A stretch of DNA of 42,500 nt from Hirudo medicinalis (taxonomy: Eukaryota; Annelida; Clitellata; Hirudinida; Hirudinidae). The DNA lies in the NCBI GenBank assembly GCA_011800805.1, contig MPNW01000486.1, forward strand, positions 22,666-65,165. Direction: 5' to 3'. This document shows, piece by piece, positions 21,090 to 33,251 of this stretch. The notes under the pieces are model-generated. The model made no database searches. It saw only the letters and a program-made list of their open reading frames with translations, and was not told where the DNA came from. The translations under genes were made by a program, and so were the position numbers. Position 1 is the first letter of the stretch. Every line of letters starts with the position of its first letter.

Positions 21090-21578
21090 TCAAACAGACG
21101 TCTCTCGGGCCACGTTATCGGAACTTCTGTAAAATGGCTCCCATGTCGCTGAGTTGAGATTCGCTTGGAATTTCTGGCTTCCTGTGATTACAAACCCCGC
21201 CAGGAAGTCTGTGGAATTACTTTTATAAACAATAACTTGTTGTGATTTGATACAATAGCAGCAGCCCAAAATGTCCTCATCTTCATCTTTCTGCATTAGA
21301 TTCGGCAAGGAAGCAGACGAATTGCGATTCCTTCTCGTCCTCTTTCGACCGTGTCTTGCAAGTCGATGATGGAGTATTCCTGATGGTTTTTCAAATTGTA
21401 ACTGTTGTTGCTCCTGCTGCTGCTGCTGCTGTTCATGTTGTTGAGCAAGTTCTGGCTCTTCCTTTTCATCGTTCGTGTCGCAATCGCAAAGGCCGACGCA
21501 CATAGTGAAGCTGGAGAAAAACTGTCTTGGCGATCGACCAAAAGTCCTCGAAAATCGATTGCTTTTCAATGAGCTCAT
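21090..21578 (-). CDS. Unrecognised 162-residue protein with polyQ tract and class I PDZ-ligand C terminus
   Basis: Uninterrupted frame with non-repetitive composition. I do not recognise the family. Visible parts: a basic, Ser/Arg/Phe-rich start (residues 1-27); a cysteine cluster (MCVGLCDCD, about 27-35); a Glu/Gln region with two glutamine runs interrupted by Glu (about 49-61) encoded by CAG/CAA; a strongly basic stretch (HGRKRTRRNRN); an SASLPNL motif; an acidic patch; a second cysteine cluster (GCCYC); and a C-terminal ETSV that fits the class I PDZ-domain ligand pattern (S/T-x-V). No signal peptide or membrane span. Cysteine pairs near each end could be palmitoylated, which with the PDZ ligand would suggest a membrane-associated scaffold partner; that is inference. 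A polyadenylation signal 46 bases downstream supports a real gene. Confidence 0.55.
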   Translation of the reverse strand: MSSLKSNRFSRTFGRSPRQFFSSFTMCVGLCDCDTNDEKEEPELAQQHEQQQQQQEQQQLQFEKPSGILHHRLARHGRKRTRRNRNSSASLPNLMQKDEDEDILGCCYCIKSQQVIVYKSNSTDFLAGFVITGSQKFQANLNSATWEPFYRSSDNVARETSV

Positions 21579-22357
21579 GTGATTCGGAGATTCAAGATCT
21601 TCGAGAATATGAATCTCGTATGATCCAGGTGATGATTTGTTAGAGTTTATGTGTAAATTTTTACTTTAAAGCAATCGGTTTCAAATATTTTGAGCGTAAA
21701 ATCTTGCTATATTTTGCCTGGAATCAGATTCGTAAAACGTGCTTAGCAGATACGAACGTTCGCATGCCAAGAAGTCATCAGGGATTTCAATCCGTTTTCT
21801 AAACTTTTCAATTCGCGGGATAAAATTAACTAAATAAACTTAAAATTACTTAAAAGCTTCGATATTTTTAACTTTAAAAAATAACAGAAACGGAGCTAAC
21901 GAGATTCAAGAGCGAAAGTTATTGCCACATCCCAAGCCAAAGAGAAAATGAGACATTTCAATTTCGTCGTAGTGGTTTCCCAGAATTCTCTATCATCAAA
22001 TTATAAATTCTCAGCATCCGGCCCTACGGGATCAAATTAAAATTACGAATGTACGATAATTGGTATTATAATTGCTTTCATAATAAAAGTCATAAAATGT
22101 ACTTGATTACTATAATAATAGATGGCCTAGGTGACCCGAGGGCAGTCATTTTCTATATTTTCTTTATTTTCTATAGAGATGGTTTGCCCAACTTTTACAA
22201 AATTCCCTTGAGATTACCTGTCGACCTCTTTGCTTCAGTTATTTAGTTTCGAGAATTAAAACTTTTAAATTGGAAAATCGGAGATTAATATTTTTCCTTA
22301 ATTGGCATCCCATTTTAGCCCCTTTTAACTTGCTCTATATTTGCAGTGCGTACGCGG

Positions 22358-22729
22358 TTAATCAATGCATTTGATTTTTGAATAGATGAATATCACGATT
22401 TGGGATTGGGGACTGCAATAGACTAGCGAGCTTTTGACATTAAAAAAATTGTAAACTACCAAAGCGAATGTGATTTTGGATTTTGTCGCTGAAATATTAA
22501 AAATATGCGGATAGTTATAGAATAATATAATAAAACAATGTAATCGTAAAATATAATTACAAAATTTACTGTATGCAATACCTAACAAGAGTGCCATCTC
22601 AGATATCACTGCTCCCAAAATCGCGGACAAAACATGCATCTGCGACATCTTCGTAAAATGTGTCCCGTATGGTTTTACAACATTTTGCACTAAAAATTCT
22701 TTTCGTACTAATTCATTTTCTGATAACAT
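22358..22729 (-). CDS. Small two-exon membrane-type protein, unknown function
   Basis: The proposed exons are 22729-22582 and 22488-22358. The donor is TTAG/GTATTG and the acceptor a clean TTTTAATATTTCAG; phase 1 joins to an alanine codon, giving 92 residues. The first exon encodes a polar start followed by a hydrophobic segment (HVLSAILGAVISEMALLL) that could span a membrane. The second is hydrophobic and lysine-containing. The frame stays open through the 93-nt intron, so an unspliced 123-residue product is also possible. The gene lies head-to-head with the arginine methyltransferase (ATG to ATG about 500 bp), so the two may share a promoter. I recognise no family, and the second exon is weaker than the first. 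Confidence 0.35.
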   Translation of the reverse strand: MLSENELVRKEFLVQNVVKPYGTHFTKMSQMHVLSAILGAVISEMALLLGIAYSKFCNYILRLHCFIILFYNYPHIFNISATKSKITFALVVYNFFNVKSSLVYCSPQSQIVIFIYSKIKCID

Positions 22730-23225
22730 AGTATTTCCAAAATTAATTTATAATGTTCGACATCTTTGCAAGCGATTTTAAGTGATTTGTTGACGGTGTG
22801 GTGTGTGAGCTTAGCAAGAAGACAAAATTAGAAAAGACATTGTAAAGGATATTAAGACTAACAGCGACAGTCTTATAATTTTTAATGGTGGGTTTTTCTT
22901 TTTCGGGTGGAATCAAGTGCATATTTTACGAGATCTCTCCTTAACAGAAGGAGGTTTTTAAAGTCAATCAATAGTGATTAATAACATTAATCATCCTACT
23001 TTATTTAAGCGACTAAATTGATCTCGAAAGTTGGCTTGAAGAGCTCAATATCAGCGGGAATATTAGCTAACAAACCCTAAGAGACAATGAAGTTGCATAA
23101 ATATGTTAATCATAAAAATGATGATCTAGTCACTCACATCAACAACATCCAGTTTTCAAGTGGTAATGGCAAAGCAGCAATAATAATAGTAATATTTACC
23201 ACATGATTTCAATGGACTTCGATAG
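22730..23225. promoter_or_regulatory. Divergent promoter region (small membrane ORF and PRMT)
   Basis: The 496 bp lie between two outward-facing start codons with no other gene. No TATA box stands out. A bidirectional promoter is inferred from geometry only. Confidence 0.4.
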
Positions 23226-24771
<1,546 letters not shown>

Positions 24772-24851
24772 GCTCGTCAGACAATGTCCCATTGAGTGGC
24801 CATGTTTTAGACTTTTGATTAATGTACGACTGGTTTGTATTTGATAACAAA

Positions 24852-24857
24852 AATAAA
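24852..24857 (+). promoter_or_regulatory. Polyadenylation signal AATAAA of the PRMT gene
   Basis: Canonical signal 80 bases after the stop codon. Confidence 0.6.
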
Positions 24858-25299
24858 AACGTAACATTGGACAGAAGTCACTTAATTGAGCTTAGTCTGC
24901 CCAAAATGATGGGTTGTAATGAGGAGGCTAATCAGTTAAGTAATATAAACTTTTTAGAACGCCTAATCACCTGGTCGGCCCACCAAAGCTGCGCTTTTAA
25001 GACAAAGCTCCTTTTAAGACTTGTTTTAGTATACATTTCATAATAAGTCTCCAATCAATTTCGAATGCTATTTGTATGGCAATGAACATTTGGGGGAAGA
25101 TTGTCCCAAAAACTTTATGATTGGAACAATTGATTATCATAATAGGTCAATTTGAGTAATACCACACTCCTAACATCAAAAATGCACGCACTCTGAAATA
25201 TTTATGTCAAAGCCCAGTAGAGGAGCTAGGCCAAACTATGAACCTTGAAGGGTAGTGGCACGTTGTAATTGGCAAACGAAAAATGTAATTTTAAAAATC
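24858..25299. other. Convergent 3' ends of PRMT and HDHD2
   Basis: No gene is seen. The two genes run towards each other, so this holds their 3' untranslated and flanking sequence. Confidence 0.6.
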
Positions 25300-26757
25300 C
25301 TAGGAGGAGAGTATGTGGTCGACTGCTTGGGAAAAGTTGTCGAAAACGTGGTCGGGCTTTGGATCGGTGGATGACTCGTCACCTGACCTATATTTGCCTG
25401 TCCAATGAGATTGATGTAATTAACAAAAAAAATCAGTCTTAAACTGATATCGTCCAGCCTAGAGTATCAGATATATTGACTGGGAAAACAGAATCGAATT
25501 AATGGTAAAGAAAGAAGTTCAAGTGTTACAAATTTCAAACTATAAATTTTTGGATTCAAATTTTGCTTTAAGTAAGCAAGCCTTTCTCTAAGAAAGGAGA
25601 CCTAGCTGGACTCACCTGTCTTGACGAGGATACCTGTAAACCCCGCCTCTATGGCGCCAACAACATCATCCCTGACGTCCTAGGGTAATGAACAAAAATT
25701 GCAAATGAATTCCCGCTTGAGACATCAAAAAGCCATACACAATAAGTAAGTGAGTGTCACATTCTCAACCCAGAAAATGCCCCTAACCAAAGGCTCCCTT
25801 TAGAGGGGGCACTGCAAAGATGTTTGGCCCAACATCCTCCTGAAGATCGACATACTCAAATACATTATGTTACGGCTCACGTCTCCTATCATGATGGTCC
25901 TTTTGGGCTCTGACCCAAGGTCACTGATGGCTTCGAGAAAGAATTTCTTCTCTGGCTTCCCAACAACTTCTGCCTTTTTGTCGCTGGCATACTCCAGGCC
26001 CTCCACAAATGGCCCTGGGTGGGAATGGGATATAACATTTGCTATGGGTGTTAATCTAGTCATTAGATGATAGTCTATTTGGTTTTATTGTTCAGTTAGT
26101 TGTGCACAAATATTAAGTTAATGAAATTAGTTTGCTGAGTTGGCTAATTAGTTATAAATATAAAATCTAATAATTAAAACATTTTGATAAACTTATTGTT
26201 TGCACATTATGTAAATGATGTTATAAGAACATTAGTAATATTTGTAGCCAACCAATAAATTATGATACATTATAATAAATTACATATCCAATCAGACTAG
26301 CCCCACCCACCTGGGCCAAGGTGCAAAGCCCCATCAGCTTTCTTGTAGTACCTCCCCTTGTGAATGGCAACCAATGATGCTCCACCTAATAGGAGACTGT
26401 TGAATAAATTAAGAAGATTATGTCACATAGCTTCTATTAAGTTACTAAAAAATATTTTCTGCAATATTAATTAAGACAATTAGTCAAGTAATTTCAGTTC
26501 AAATATTAATTTGTATCTTGTAAGGTCGATCGACCAAACAGAACAAAACCTCAAAAGGTCAATATAGGGGGATATAACTTCAACATTTAAACAATTTTTA
26601 AAATATTACTATTTATCAAGGCTGCAGAGTTGAGACCCAAATCATCATCATCATTATCATTGGACTCCAACTCTGGGACTTTAAAAATTTCTGGCTCCAG
26701 AGGCCCAAAAAAGGCCAGACTCCAATCCCACAGCCTCACTATTTACTACTACTGCTG

Positions 26758-26806
<49 letters not shown>

Positions 26807-28012
26807 CACCACCACCACCACCACCACCACCACCACCACTACTTAGTAATTCCACAAACGTAAAAGTCCAACTTGAATGCTTCGTTCATGTTCTTGTAGT
26901 TGAACTTTGAGGGGGCGAGTCCAACCACGACAGAGTTTGGCTGAGAAGTTTCGATGCCTTCGAGATGGTCATAAGTATTTACATTCTGCTCTAAGTTATG
27001 CTAACGACAATTAGTCAAAGAGTTAAAGCAACTATTATTGTTTATTGGGAAGCAATCATAGCAATTCTATAAATATCTGAATATTAAATTCACAATGAAG
27101 TGAAATACAAATAGGCCAAAACTACAAAAACAGTGTAATACCAAACAAGCTACAAGAAAGGCAAAGACCACATCTAAGATAAACACAGCTAGGACAATTT
27201 TAAGGTAGCAGCAATGATGTCTCCATGTAATCTATTATGGAATTGTTAAATTTCCTTTATATAATTGGGTCTGCTTTGCTAGCTGAAATAACTGCTTGCT
27301 TAAGATAGCAAATAATTTTAGTCTTACAATTTGAACATGAATACCTTTCACTTAAATAATTTTTATTAAATAATAAAAGCTTCCAACGATGCTAAAAAAA
27401 AATCACCTTTGAAATCCTCGAGGGCAGCATCCTCGAGCAGGTAGAACGGCCTCAGTTTCTTCTTTTCCAGGATGTTCCTGGCGGCAGTCAGAGAGGTAAA
27501 GATTTCCTCGGCCCTGATGTCGAATCCGAGCTTCGTCAACCTCTCGTGGAGCTGTCTCCGTGGCTCCTTGGTCGTGTTCGTCAAGAACTTGACTTTCAGA
27601 TTCGATGCCCGAAGCCTGGGGAGAAAATGGAAATGTTGTTGAATGGAGAAATGACGGGATTCAGAAGAGATTTTTTTTTATAAATTTTGCTTTATTGTTC
27701 AAAGAAATACTAGCAGAAATATACAATTGAAAAAAGTGGGATTTGAATAGATTTCACTAAAAGATGCCAAATAAACTTAAGACACTCACCAACTTACTAG
27801 TTCATTACATCATATGCTAATTTCAAAAATACTAAATAAAAAATTAATTAAGCAGGAATTCTAATAAAAACAAATAATGCAGCACTATTCAATTTTTTTT
27901 AAATTACAATTTAAATTAAAAACTTTTTTAAGGCCTCCACAGATCCTGGAATCACTTGATCCTCTATGAGAATGGTTCCACTGATATCAATAAGGACAGT
28001 GTCCCACTTCAT
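25300..28012 (-). CDS. HDHD2 orthologue (haloacid dehalogenase-like hydrolase domain-containing 2)
   Basis: Seven exons: 28012-27924, 27615-27407, 26957-26873, 26396-26311, 26014-25881, 25679-25616, 25397-25300. All junctions keep phase, giving 254 residues, close to the vertebrate HDHD2 length of about 259. HAD motifs: D9 in DISGT (motif I), the TNTTKE block at 42-47 (motif II), K176 in VGKPEK (motif III), and [12 protein letters not shown] at 199-210 (motif IV). As in vertebrate HDHD2, the second Asp of the usual DxD is replaced (D-I-S), so classic phosphatase activity is doubtful. The cap domain lies between motifs II and III. The product is a soluble HAD-fold protein of uncertain substrate. 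A TAC/CAC microsatellite lies in intron 3. The start codon faces the divergent membrane-protein gene 640 bp away. Confidence 0.92.
26744..26843. repeat. TAC then CAC microsatellite in an HDHD2 intron
   Basis: About 18 TAC units switch to about 13 CAC units, lying between HDHD2 exons 3 and 4 and close to the exon 3 donor. Confidence 0.9.
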
Positions 28013-28651
28013 TTTTCCAGTACTAAATGTGGTAATACCTGACCTAGTAAAAGAAAGTTATGAAAACTTAATTTTACAGTACTTCCATTGAGAGTTTCTC
28101 TTGTTAATCACTGCTCGAATGCACATCTCACAGCATCTTATAATATGTTCACCCTTAATAACACAATTGCTATCGTAAAAATCTAGTAGAATCAAGTTGC
28201 GGCATTCCCATAAATTCCAATCATATTCATTTTCTTACTCTAACAATTTAAAAGTAAGATACTGCAAATCTTTTAATTTCTTAAAATGCATTTCTGCTTA
28301 AAACAGTAGCAACTCCATAAACCTCAGCAAAGCCCTCACGAACATAAAATACAACTGAACCCGATGTTCTCCTTGACCCTTGTTATTAGTTTAATATGAG
28401 ATTTAATTTTTCAAGTGTTTACATTAAATTTATTGTATTAATACAAACGTGTTAACTTATTTCAGTATATATTATTTTATCGATATTCGTTTTTTGGACA
28501 AAATTTTAATTAAAAACCTAACTGTATTTTAAAATTTAACAACTTAAATATTGTTTGATTTATTAACCGTTTTTTTGTGCAGTCACGAGTAAATGTAAAA
28601 CGCAGCGGCCATTTGTGTTTGTCAGGCACGCTGCAAAAATGGTTCCAGAAG
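28013..28651. promoter_or_regulatory. Divergent promoter region (HDHD2 and orphan membrane protein)
   Basis: The 639 bp lie between two outward-facing start codons. The 105-codon minus-strand frame from 28827 that overlaps it is judged a shadow of the plus-strand signal-peptide exon. Confidence 0.45.
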
Positions 28652-31124
28652 ATGCGATTTGCATTCTCGGAGCTTGCTTCAATCATTCTTCCGGGCTGCT
28701 TTTGCTTACTTCTGATCTTGTTATGTGAGTTGTCGGGATGAGTCGCCACAAATTTTTTCACTTTAGTGGTATATTCTGATGGGATTTGTTTCTCCTGTGA
28801 GGTTTTGTAAGTTTCCTTAAGTTCCATTGGGCAGGGATTTATTTAACTCCTTCCTAATAGATGCATCCCTACTGGGATATATACTTTCAAGCAACCATGT
28901 TACTTAAATTTGGTTTTGGAAAAGCTACGAAAAAGGGCATTGATGACATCCATGGTTGAGACTATACCCAGTTGGGGATGCACCCCCAGCTATAATTGGT
29001 TACCCCCAGTAACAAATTTCTCAATAAATCCCTGTTGTAAGGGATGCTTAATTTATCGGATCGATGTATCAAGTGAATTTAATGTCGAGCGCTAATGTTC
29101 GTTAACATCATTTTCGAACAGTAAATCTTAACGGTGCTCGGGCAATGTGCGGTTCTGATGAAATTTACGAGTGTATTCGACCAATTTACGACAAATACAA
29201 CATCGATTTGACGAAGCAAAGCATCTTCCGTATGGGGCTAATTTTCAAGGTTGAGCTTGTCCATGAATTCTGCAGGTTTGTAAGACTTGTGAGTAGAGTT
29301 TTAGGAAAATAAACTTATTATTTGCGTTTTCTTCACCAATATTTTGAGCCTTCTGTTTAACTGCACCTTACCAAAACCCTCCCAAAATTTGCTGATTTTA
29401 TTGTTTATCGGTCTTGTAAGTTAAGATATATCTAGCTTTAGCATCTGCAAACTCAAACTCCCAAAATGGCGTCCCTCGTTTCCTTTCCTAGTTATTTATT
29501 AAATTATCAGATGGTTTCGACAGGTCTGTGTTAATTGAAGATTTCTTATTTTGATTTAATAAAGCGACATCGACATGCTGCACGACTGTGTAGCCGAGTC
29601 AAAAATTTGCGACGAGAGAGGCGTCATTCTGGAACGAAATTCACAAACGTTCTTGAAGGCTTCCCATCATTTGTGCGACCAGACCACGAGGAGACGAACC
29701 ATTGACTGTTAGCAGGGGTTTCGTTATTTTTGTCATGCATTGTTGTGGATGAATGCTTTGGGTTGAGTGGATTCCGGGTATTTATTTACTCTCCCTCCCC
29801 AGCCCTGCAGGGGGTGTTTATTCCCCAACATATTGGGGGCAGCTCCCCAGTGTCTGCGAGATAGGGGAAGAAAGGATATATATACTTACAAACAACCAAG
29901 TTTTGTCAATTTTGAAAAGAAAAATGATTTTTGCTATGTATTGATAATGACGAGTATTTTGGGATGAGTGAAGTCTTGCAAAGAGCCATAACAAGAGGAA
30001 TATGTTGTCAAATTATTCTTAATAATGTGCTGCAAAATGTATTTAGCCACTATTTTGAATGCCTAATTCACAATGCATTAATAATGTAATCATTTATATG
30101 GCGCAACCTACAAAACTGGGTCTTGAACATTACACATGGCTTCTGTTTTTTAAGCATTGCATGAAGGAATCCAACCCTCTGACTTAGCTGCATTCCATAT
30201 TATTGTTGTTGATAATTGAAAATCCAACAAACAAAATCTATATAATTAATAATAATAATAATTAATAATATTAATATAGATATAAATTAATATATATAAT
30301 TAATAATACAATAAAATTAATAAATAAATAAAATTTAAAATTAATAAGTAACGTAATATTTATAATTACTATTAACAATCAAAAACTTAATATCTATCTG
30401 CCTATTTGTCTATCTATCTGTCTGTCTGTCTATAGGTTTTATGCTACTTTCTAGTTATTTGTCTTAATATCTCACTGTATATATATATATATATACATAT
30501 ATATACAGATATATATACATATATATATATATATGTATATAGATGTATATCTATAGATGTACTATGTTGTTATCTATCTATTTGTCTTAACATCTGTCTA
30601 AAAACAAAACAGACAGAATCATCTTCAACTGCTTCTCCCGGTCCTCGGTCAAGTACTACATCGACAGGTGCAACCAGTACATGATGCAGAATCTCAGGAA
30701 CCTTTCCCACTTCTTCTCCAGGTTTGAGCTCAGCAACTCTCACAACCAACTGCCCATCATCATCGGATTTTACAATGAGTGGGTTAACGAAAAATTATCT
30801 GTCCAATATTTTTTTTTATATTTTTGTATTGTATTTTGTATTGACTTGCAAGTAGTCGATCTTTTGATCAGTGCCTTGTATCCGAATGTATCTGTAGCGA
30901 ATACAGAGGTGCTATGATCGTGTGACTGGTATTAGGACTAGGAAAACACAATGCGCCTTACAAATTAACTTATTATTATTATTATTATATTGCTATTATT
31001 ATTATTATCATCACCATCATCTGCACTTTATTATAATTTTAATGTACATAATCAATATCAATAATTTATTATTCTGTAATTAAAATAATTAGAATATTAT
31101 TATTATTATTGTTATTTTTATTGC

Positions 31125-31163
<39 letters not shown>

Positions 31164-32436
31164 TGTTATTACGATTATTACGATTACGATTGTCACACCA
31201 GGAAGCTGGGAGCTATGGAAGATTGTCTGTACCACTTAATAGAAGATGCCTGTGGTAATGAAGTGGCCACTTGGTACAGGGAGTACCTGCTTCACATGGT
31301 GGAACCGCTATGGAATTACTTCTGTTGGTCATTGTCATTGTCTTTTTTATCCTAAACAACAACAATAATAATAAAAATAATAATGATGATAATAATAGTA
31401 ATAATAATAATTAATAATAATAACAACAATATAGTAATAATAGTAATAGGAACAGTAATAATAATAACAATAATAATAATAATAATTAATAATAGTAATA
31501 ATTATAGTATTTATAGTAATAATAAAAATAATAGTAACTGTTTGGTTTTAGTGATAATTCATTTATTTTATATTTTACCGAATGTCACATGCATCCGAAT
31601 CAAATGTGATAGCACTGCCAGACCATTTATACTTACACAACTCCACTTCTAGTGGCATGGCTAGGGGGAACCAAAATTGGATTCCAAATTAATAATGCTA
31701 AAGTGGACAGATTATCAGTTTCACCCCAAACGCTGAGATCCCTAGCTATGCCTCTGTCCACTTCTCAATTGTATTATACATACTTACAATACAATACAAT
31801 ACAATACATACTTACAATACATACTTACAATAAATATGTTATGTTTTCATTTGTTACCATGTCGGTCCAAATAATATCACCACCTTAGTTTATTATTTAT
31901 TAAATTCATATTTTCGCTAAGTTCACAAATGATTACTTATCAATCATCACCATCATCGTATTTACTTAGTTATTCCCATTTTGTCATCATCGTCGTCATC
32001 CTTACAGCGTCGAGGTACTACGTCAAATACGTCTATACCTACCTCTTACTATCGCTGGCCATCATCTGCTCATTTATCATCTACCTCTTCTTCAAGAATT
32101 ACAAGAGCCACTTTGAGGAGAAACTCAACTATGCAAGCGTGAGTGACCTCGCTTTGAATTTGACCTCTCATGAGTGACGAGCTTGCACTTTTCCAATGTG
32201 CTTGTTAGGCGTGAATGCTAGCATGATTCGCATGGCTGCACGTGGTTGTCGGCCCGGACAAGTGCACCTCATTGGTACAAGTAATACCCCACTGCTTTCA
32301 TACGGCCAACCCTTCATGTTAAACATGCGATAATTGCAACAGTCAAGCCTTTTGATGCTACTCGGCGCACTGCAGCACGCCACGATAAATAATATTAATC
32401 TTGCACTACAGCAATGGCAGCATCGTAGTGATGTCA

Positions 32437-32467
<31 letters not shown>

Positions 32468-32819
32468 TATCATTAATATTATTGCTATTCCACAAAAGTT
32501 ATCAATGACAATGAATAAAACCTCACAGCTGCGATAAACCATTTCGCTTATCAATTTACTTATCAATTTACTTATCAACACTAGACACAGCCATCCAATA
32601 GCTGGCGCTAACGACATTAAGGGTTGACAAGTGTCCTTTTCATTGAAGGACGTCAACATCAACGTCCCTGACACAACCAGGCTCCTCAGAACAGGTTTCA
32701 AGCAGCAGCTAACGCAAGTGCTCTCCCACACGGGCCCAAAGATGGACATTCAGTCACCAAGCGATACAACCCTAGACACCCACCGCCAAGAGCCGTCCTC
32801 AATCTATTACACTGACTGA
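28652..32819 (+). CDS. Orphan single-pass membrane protein with ten-cysteine ectodomain
   Basis: Model assembled from open segments whose phases chain: 28652-28724, 29122-29275, 29565-29707, 30613-30778, 31202-31323, 32008-32138, 32649-32819 (stop TGA); 319 residues. Exon 1 is a signal peptide (hydrophobic LPGCFCLLLILL) ending at a perfect GTGAGT donor. The ectodomain (about 33-220) is predicted helical and polar, with cysteines at 34, 42, 75, 84, 91, 113, 130, 143, 187 and 196 and one N-glycosylation site (N153). A membrane span lies at about 228-248, then a 71-residue tail rich in Thr/Ser/Gln. The topology is type I. I do not recognise the family; the even cysteine count and helical spacing recall invertebrate DUF19/T20D4.11-like ectodomains (weak inference). 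The donors of exons 3 and 5 (GTTAGC, GTTGGT) are poor, so those borders may shift. A strong-context ATG at 28639 in another frame overlaps the start. Confidence 0.65.
30086..30205 (-). mobile_element. tRNA-derived SINE copy
   Basis: On the minus strand the order is GGAATGCAGCTAAGTCAGAGGG (A-box region), then TGTTCAAGACCCAG (B-box region), then GCGCCATATAAATG (tail). It shares all three blocks with the copy at 37412-37545 and the first two with 594-697. It lies inside an intron of the plus-strand orphan membrane-protein gene, in antisense orientation. Confidence 0.6.
30478..30556. repeat. AT dinucleotide repeat
   Basis: TATATA with ATGT and CAGA interruptions, preceded by TCTA/TCTG tetranucleotides from about 30400. 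Confidence 0.85.
31093..31180. repeat. ATT microsatellite
   Basis: ATT units with a few GTT and CTG variants, directly before the acceptor of exon 5 of the orphan membrane protein. Confidence 0.85.
31363..31525. repeat. AAT microsatellite
   Basis: About 160 bases of AAT, AAC and AGT triplets within an intron. The poly-Ile/Asn frame 31383-31652 is a repeat artefact. Confidence 0.85.
31777..31833. repeat. Short ACAATAC / ACATACTTACA tandem repeat
   Basis: Repeated ACAAT and ACATACTTACA units in an intron. Confidence 0.7.
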
Positions 32820-33251
32820 CCGACTGAGGGATATCACGGAAGGGTGGCATGGTGGCCAGCCCGACCACGCTATGATCCGATATGCTATTGGCTGATGAAA
32901 GCTCCAGCATGAAGTTGTCAGGAGCCCATTTACAACTTGACCACAAAACTGTATAGAAGAATCATTGCACTGAAATGAGAGATTTTTCTCTAGTCTTGTT
33001 TCTTTGAGCCATTGATAGCAAATGAGCAAAGTCACAAAATCCCATTCCACAAACCATTTCAAGAAATGTCGAGTAACAAGAATGCTCCTTAAAATTTTTA
33101 ATCAACCAAAACACTATTATTGGTATAAAATCATTGATCCCTGTTCGGACCATACGTCCACCAATCCTTAGCCTACAGCATTGTTTGCACAAGTTTGTAG
33201 ACTCCATTCGTTTGAGACAGAGTGCAGAGTGCAAAGTGCAGATGCAAGAAG
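32820..33251. other. Convergent 3' ends of the orphan membrane protein and NUDCD3
   Basis: No coding segment is supported. Overlapping frames of 60-90 codons on both strands are treated as chance. Confidence 0.5.

Larger units (their letters stand above)
29720..30600. other. Large intron of the orphan membrane protein, with SINE and AT repeats
   Basis: It contains the SINE at 30086-30205, TCTA/TCTG repeats near 30400-30432 and an AT run at 30478-30556. A 63-66 codon pair of overlapping frames near 29753-29967 has no support. Confidence 0.55.

Noticed and set aside
28510..28827. 105-codon minus-strand frame
   Set aside because: It lies antisense to the signal-peptide exon and promoter of the orphan membrane protein and shows no family features.
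32168..32749. 193-codon minus-strand frame
   Set aside because: It overlaps the last exon of the plus-strand membrane-protein gene antisense and includes a poly-Ile run from an ATT repeat.
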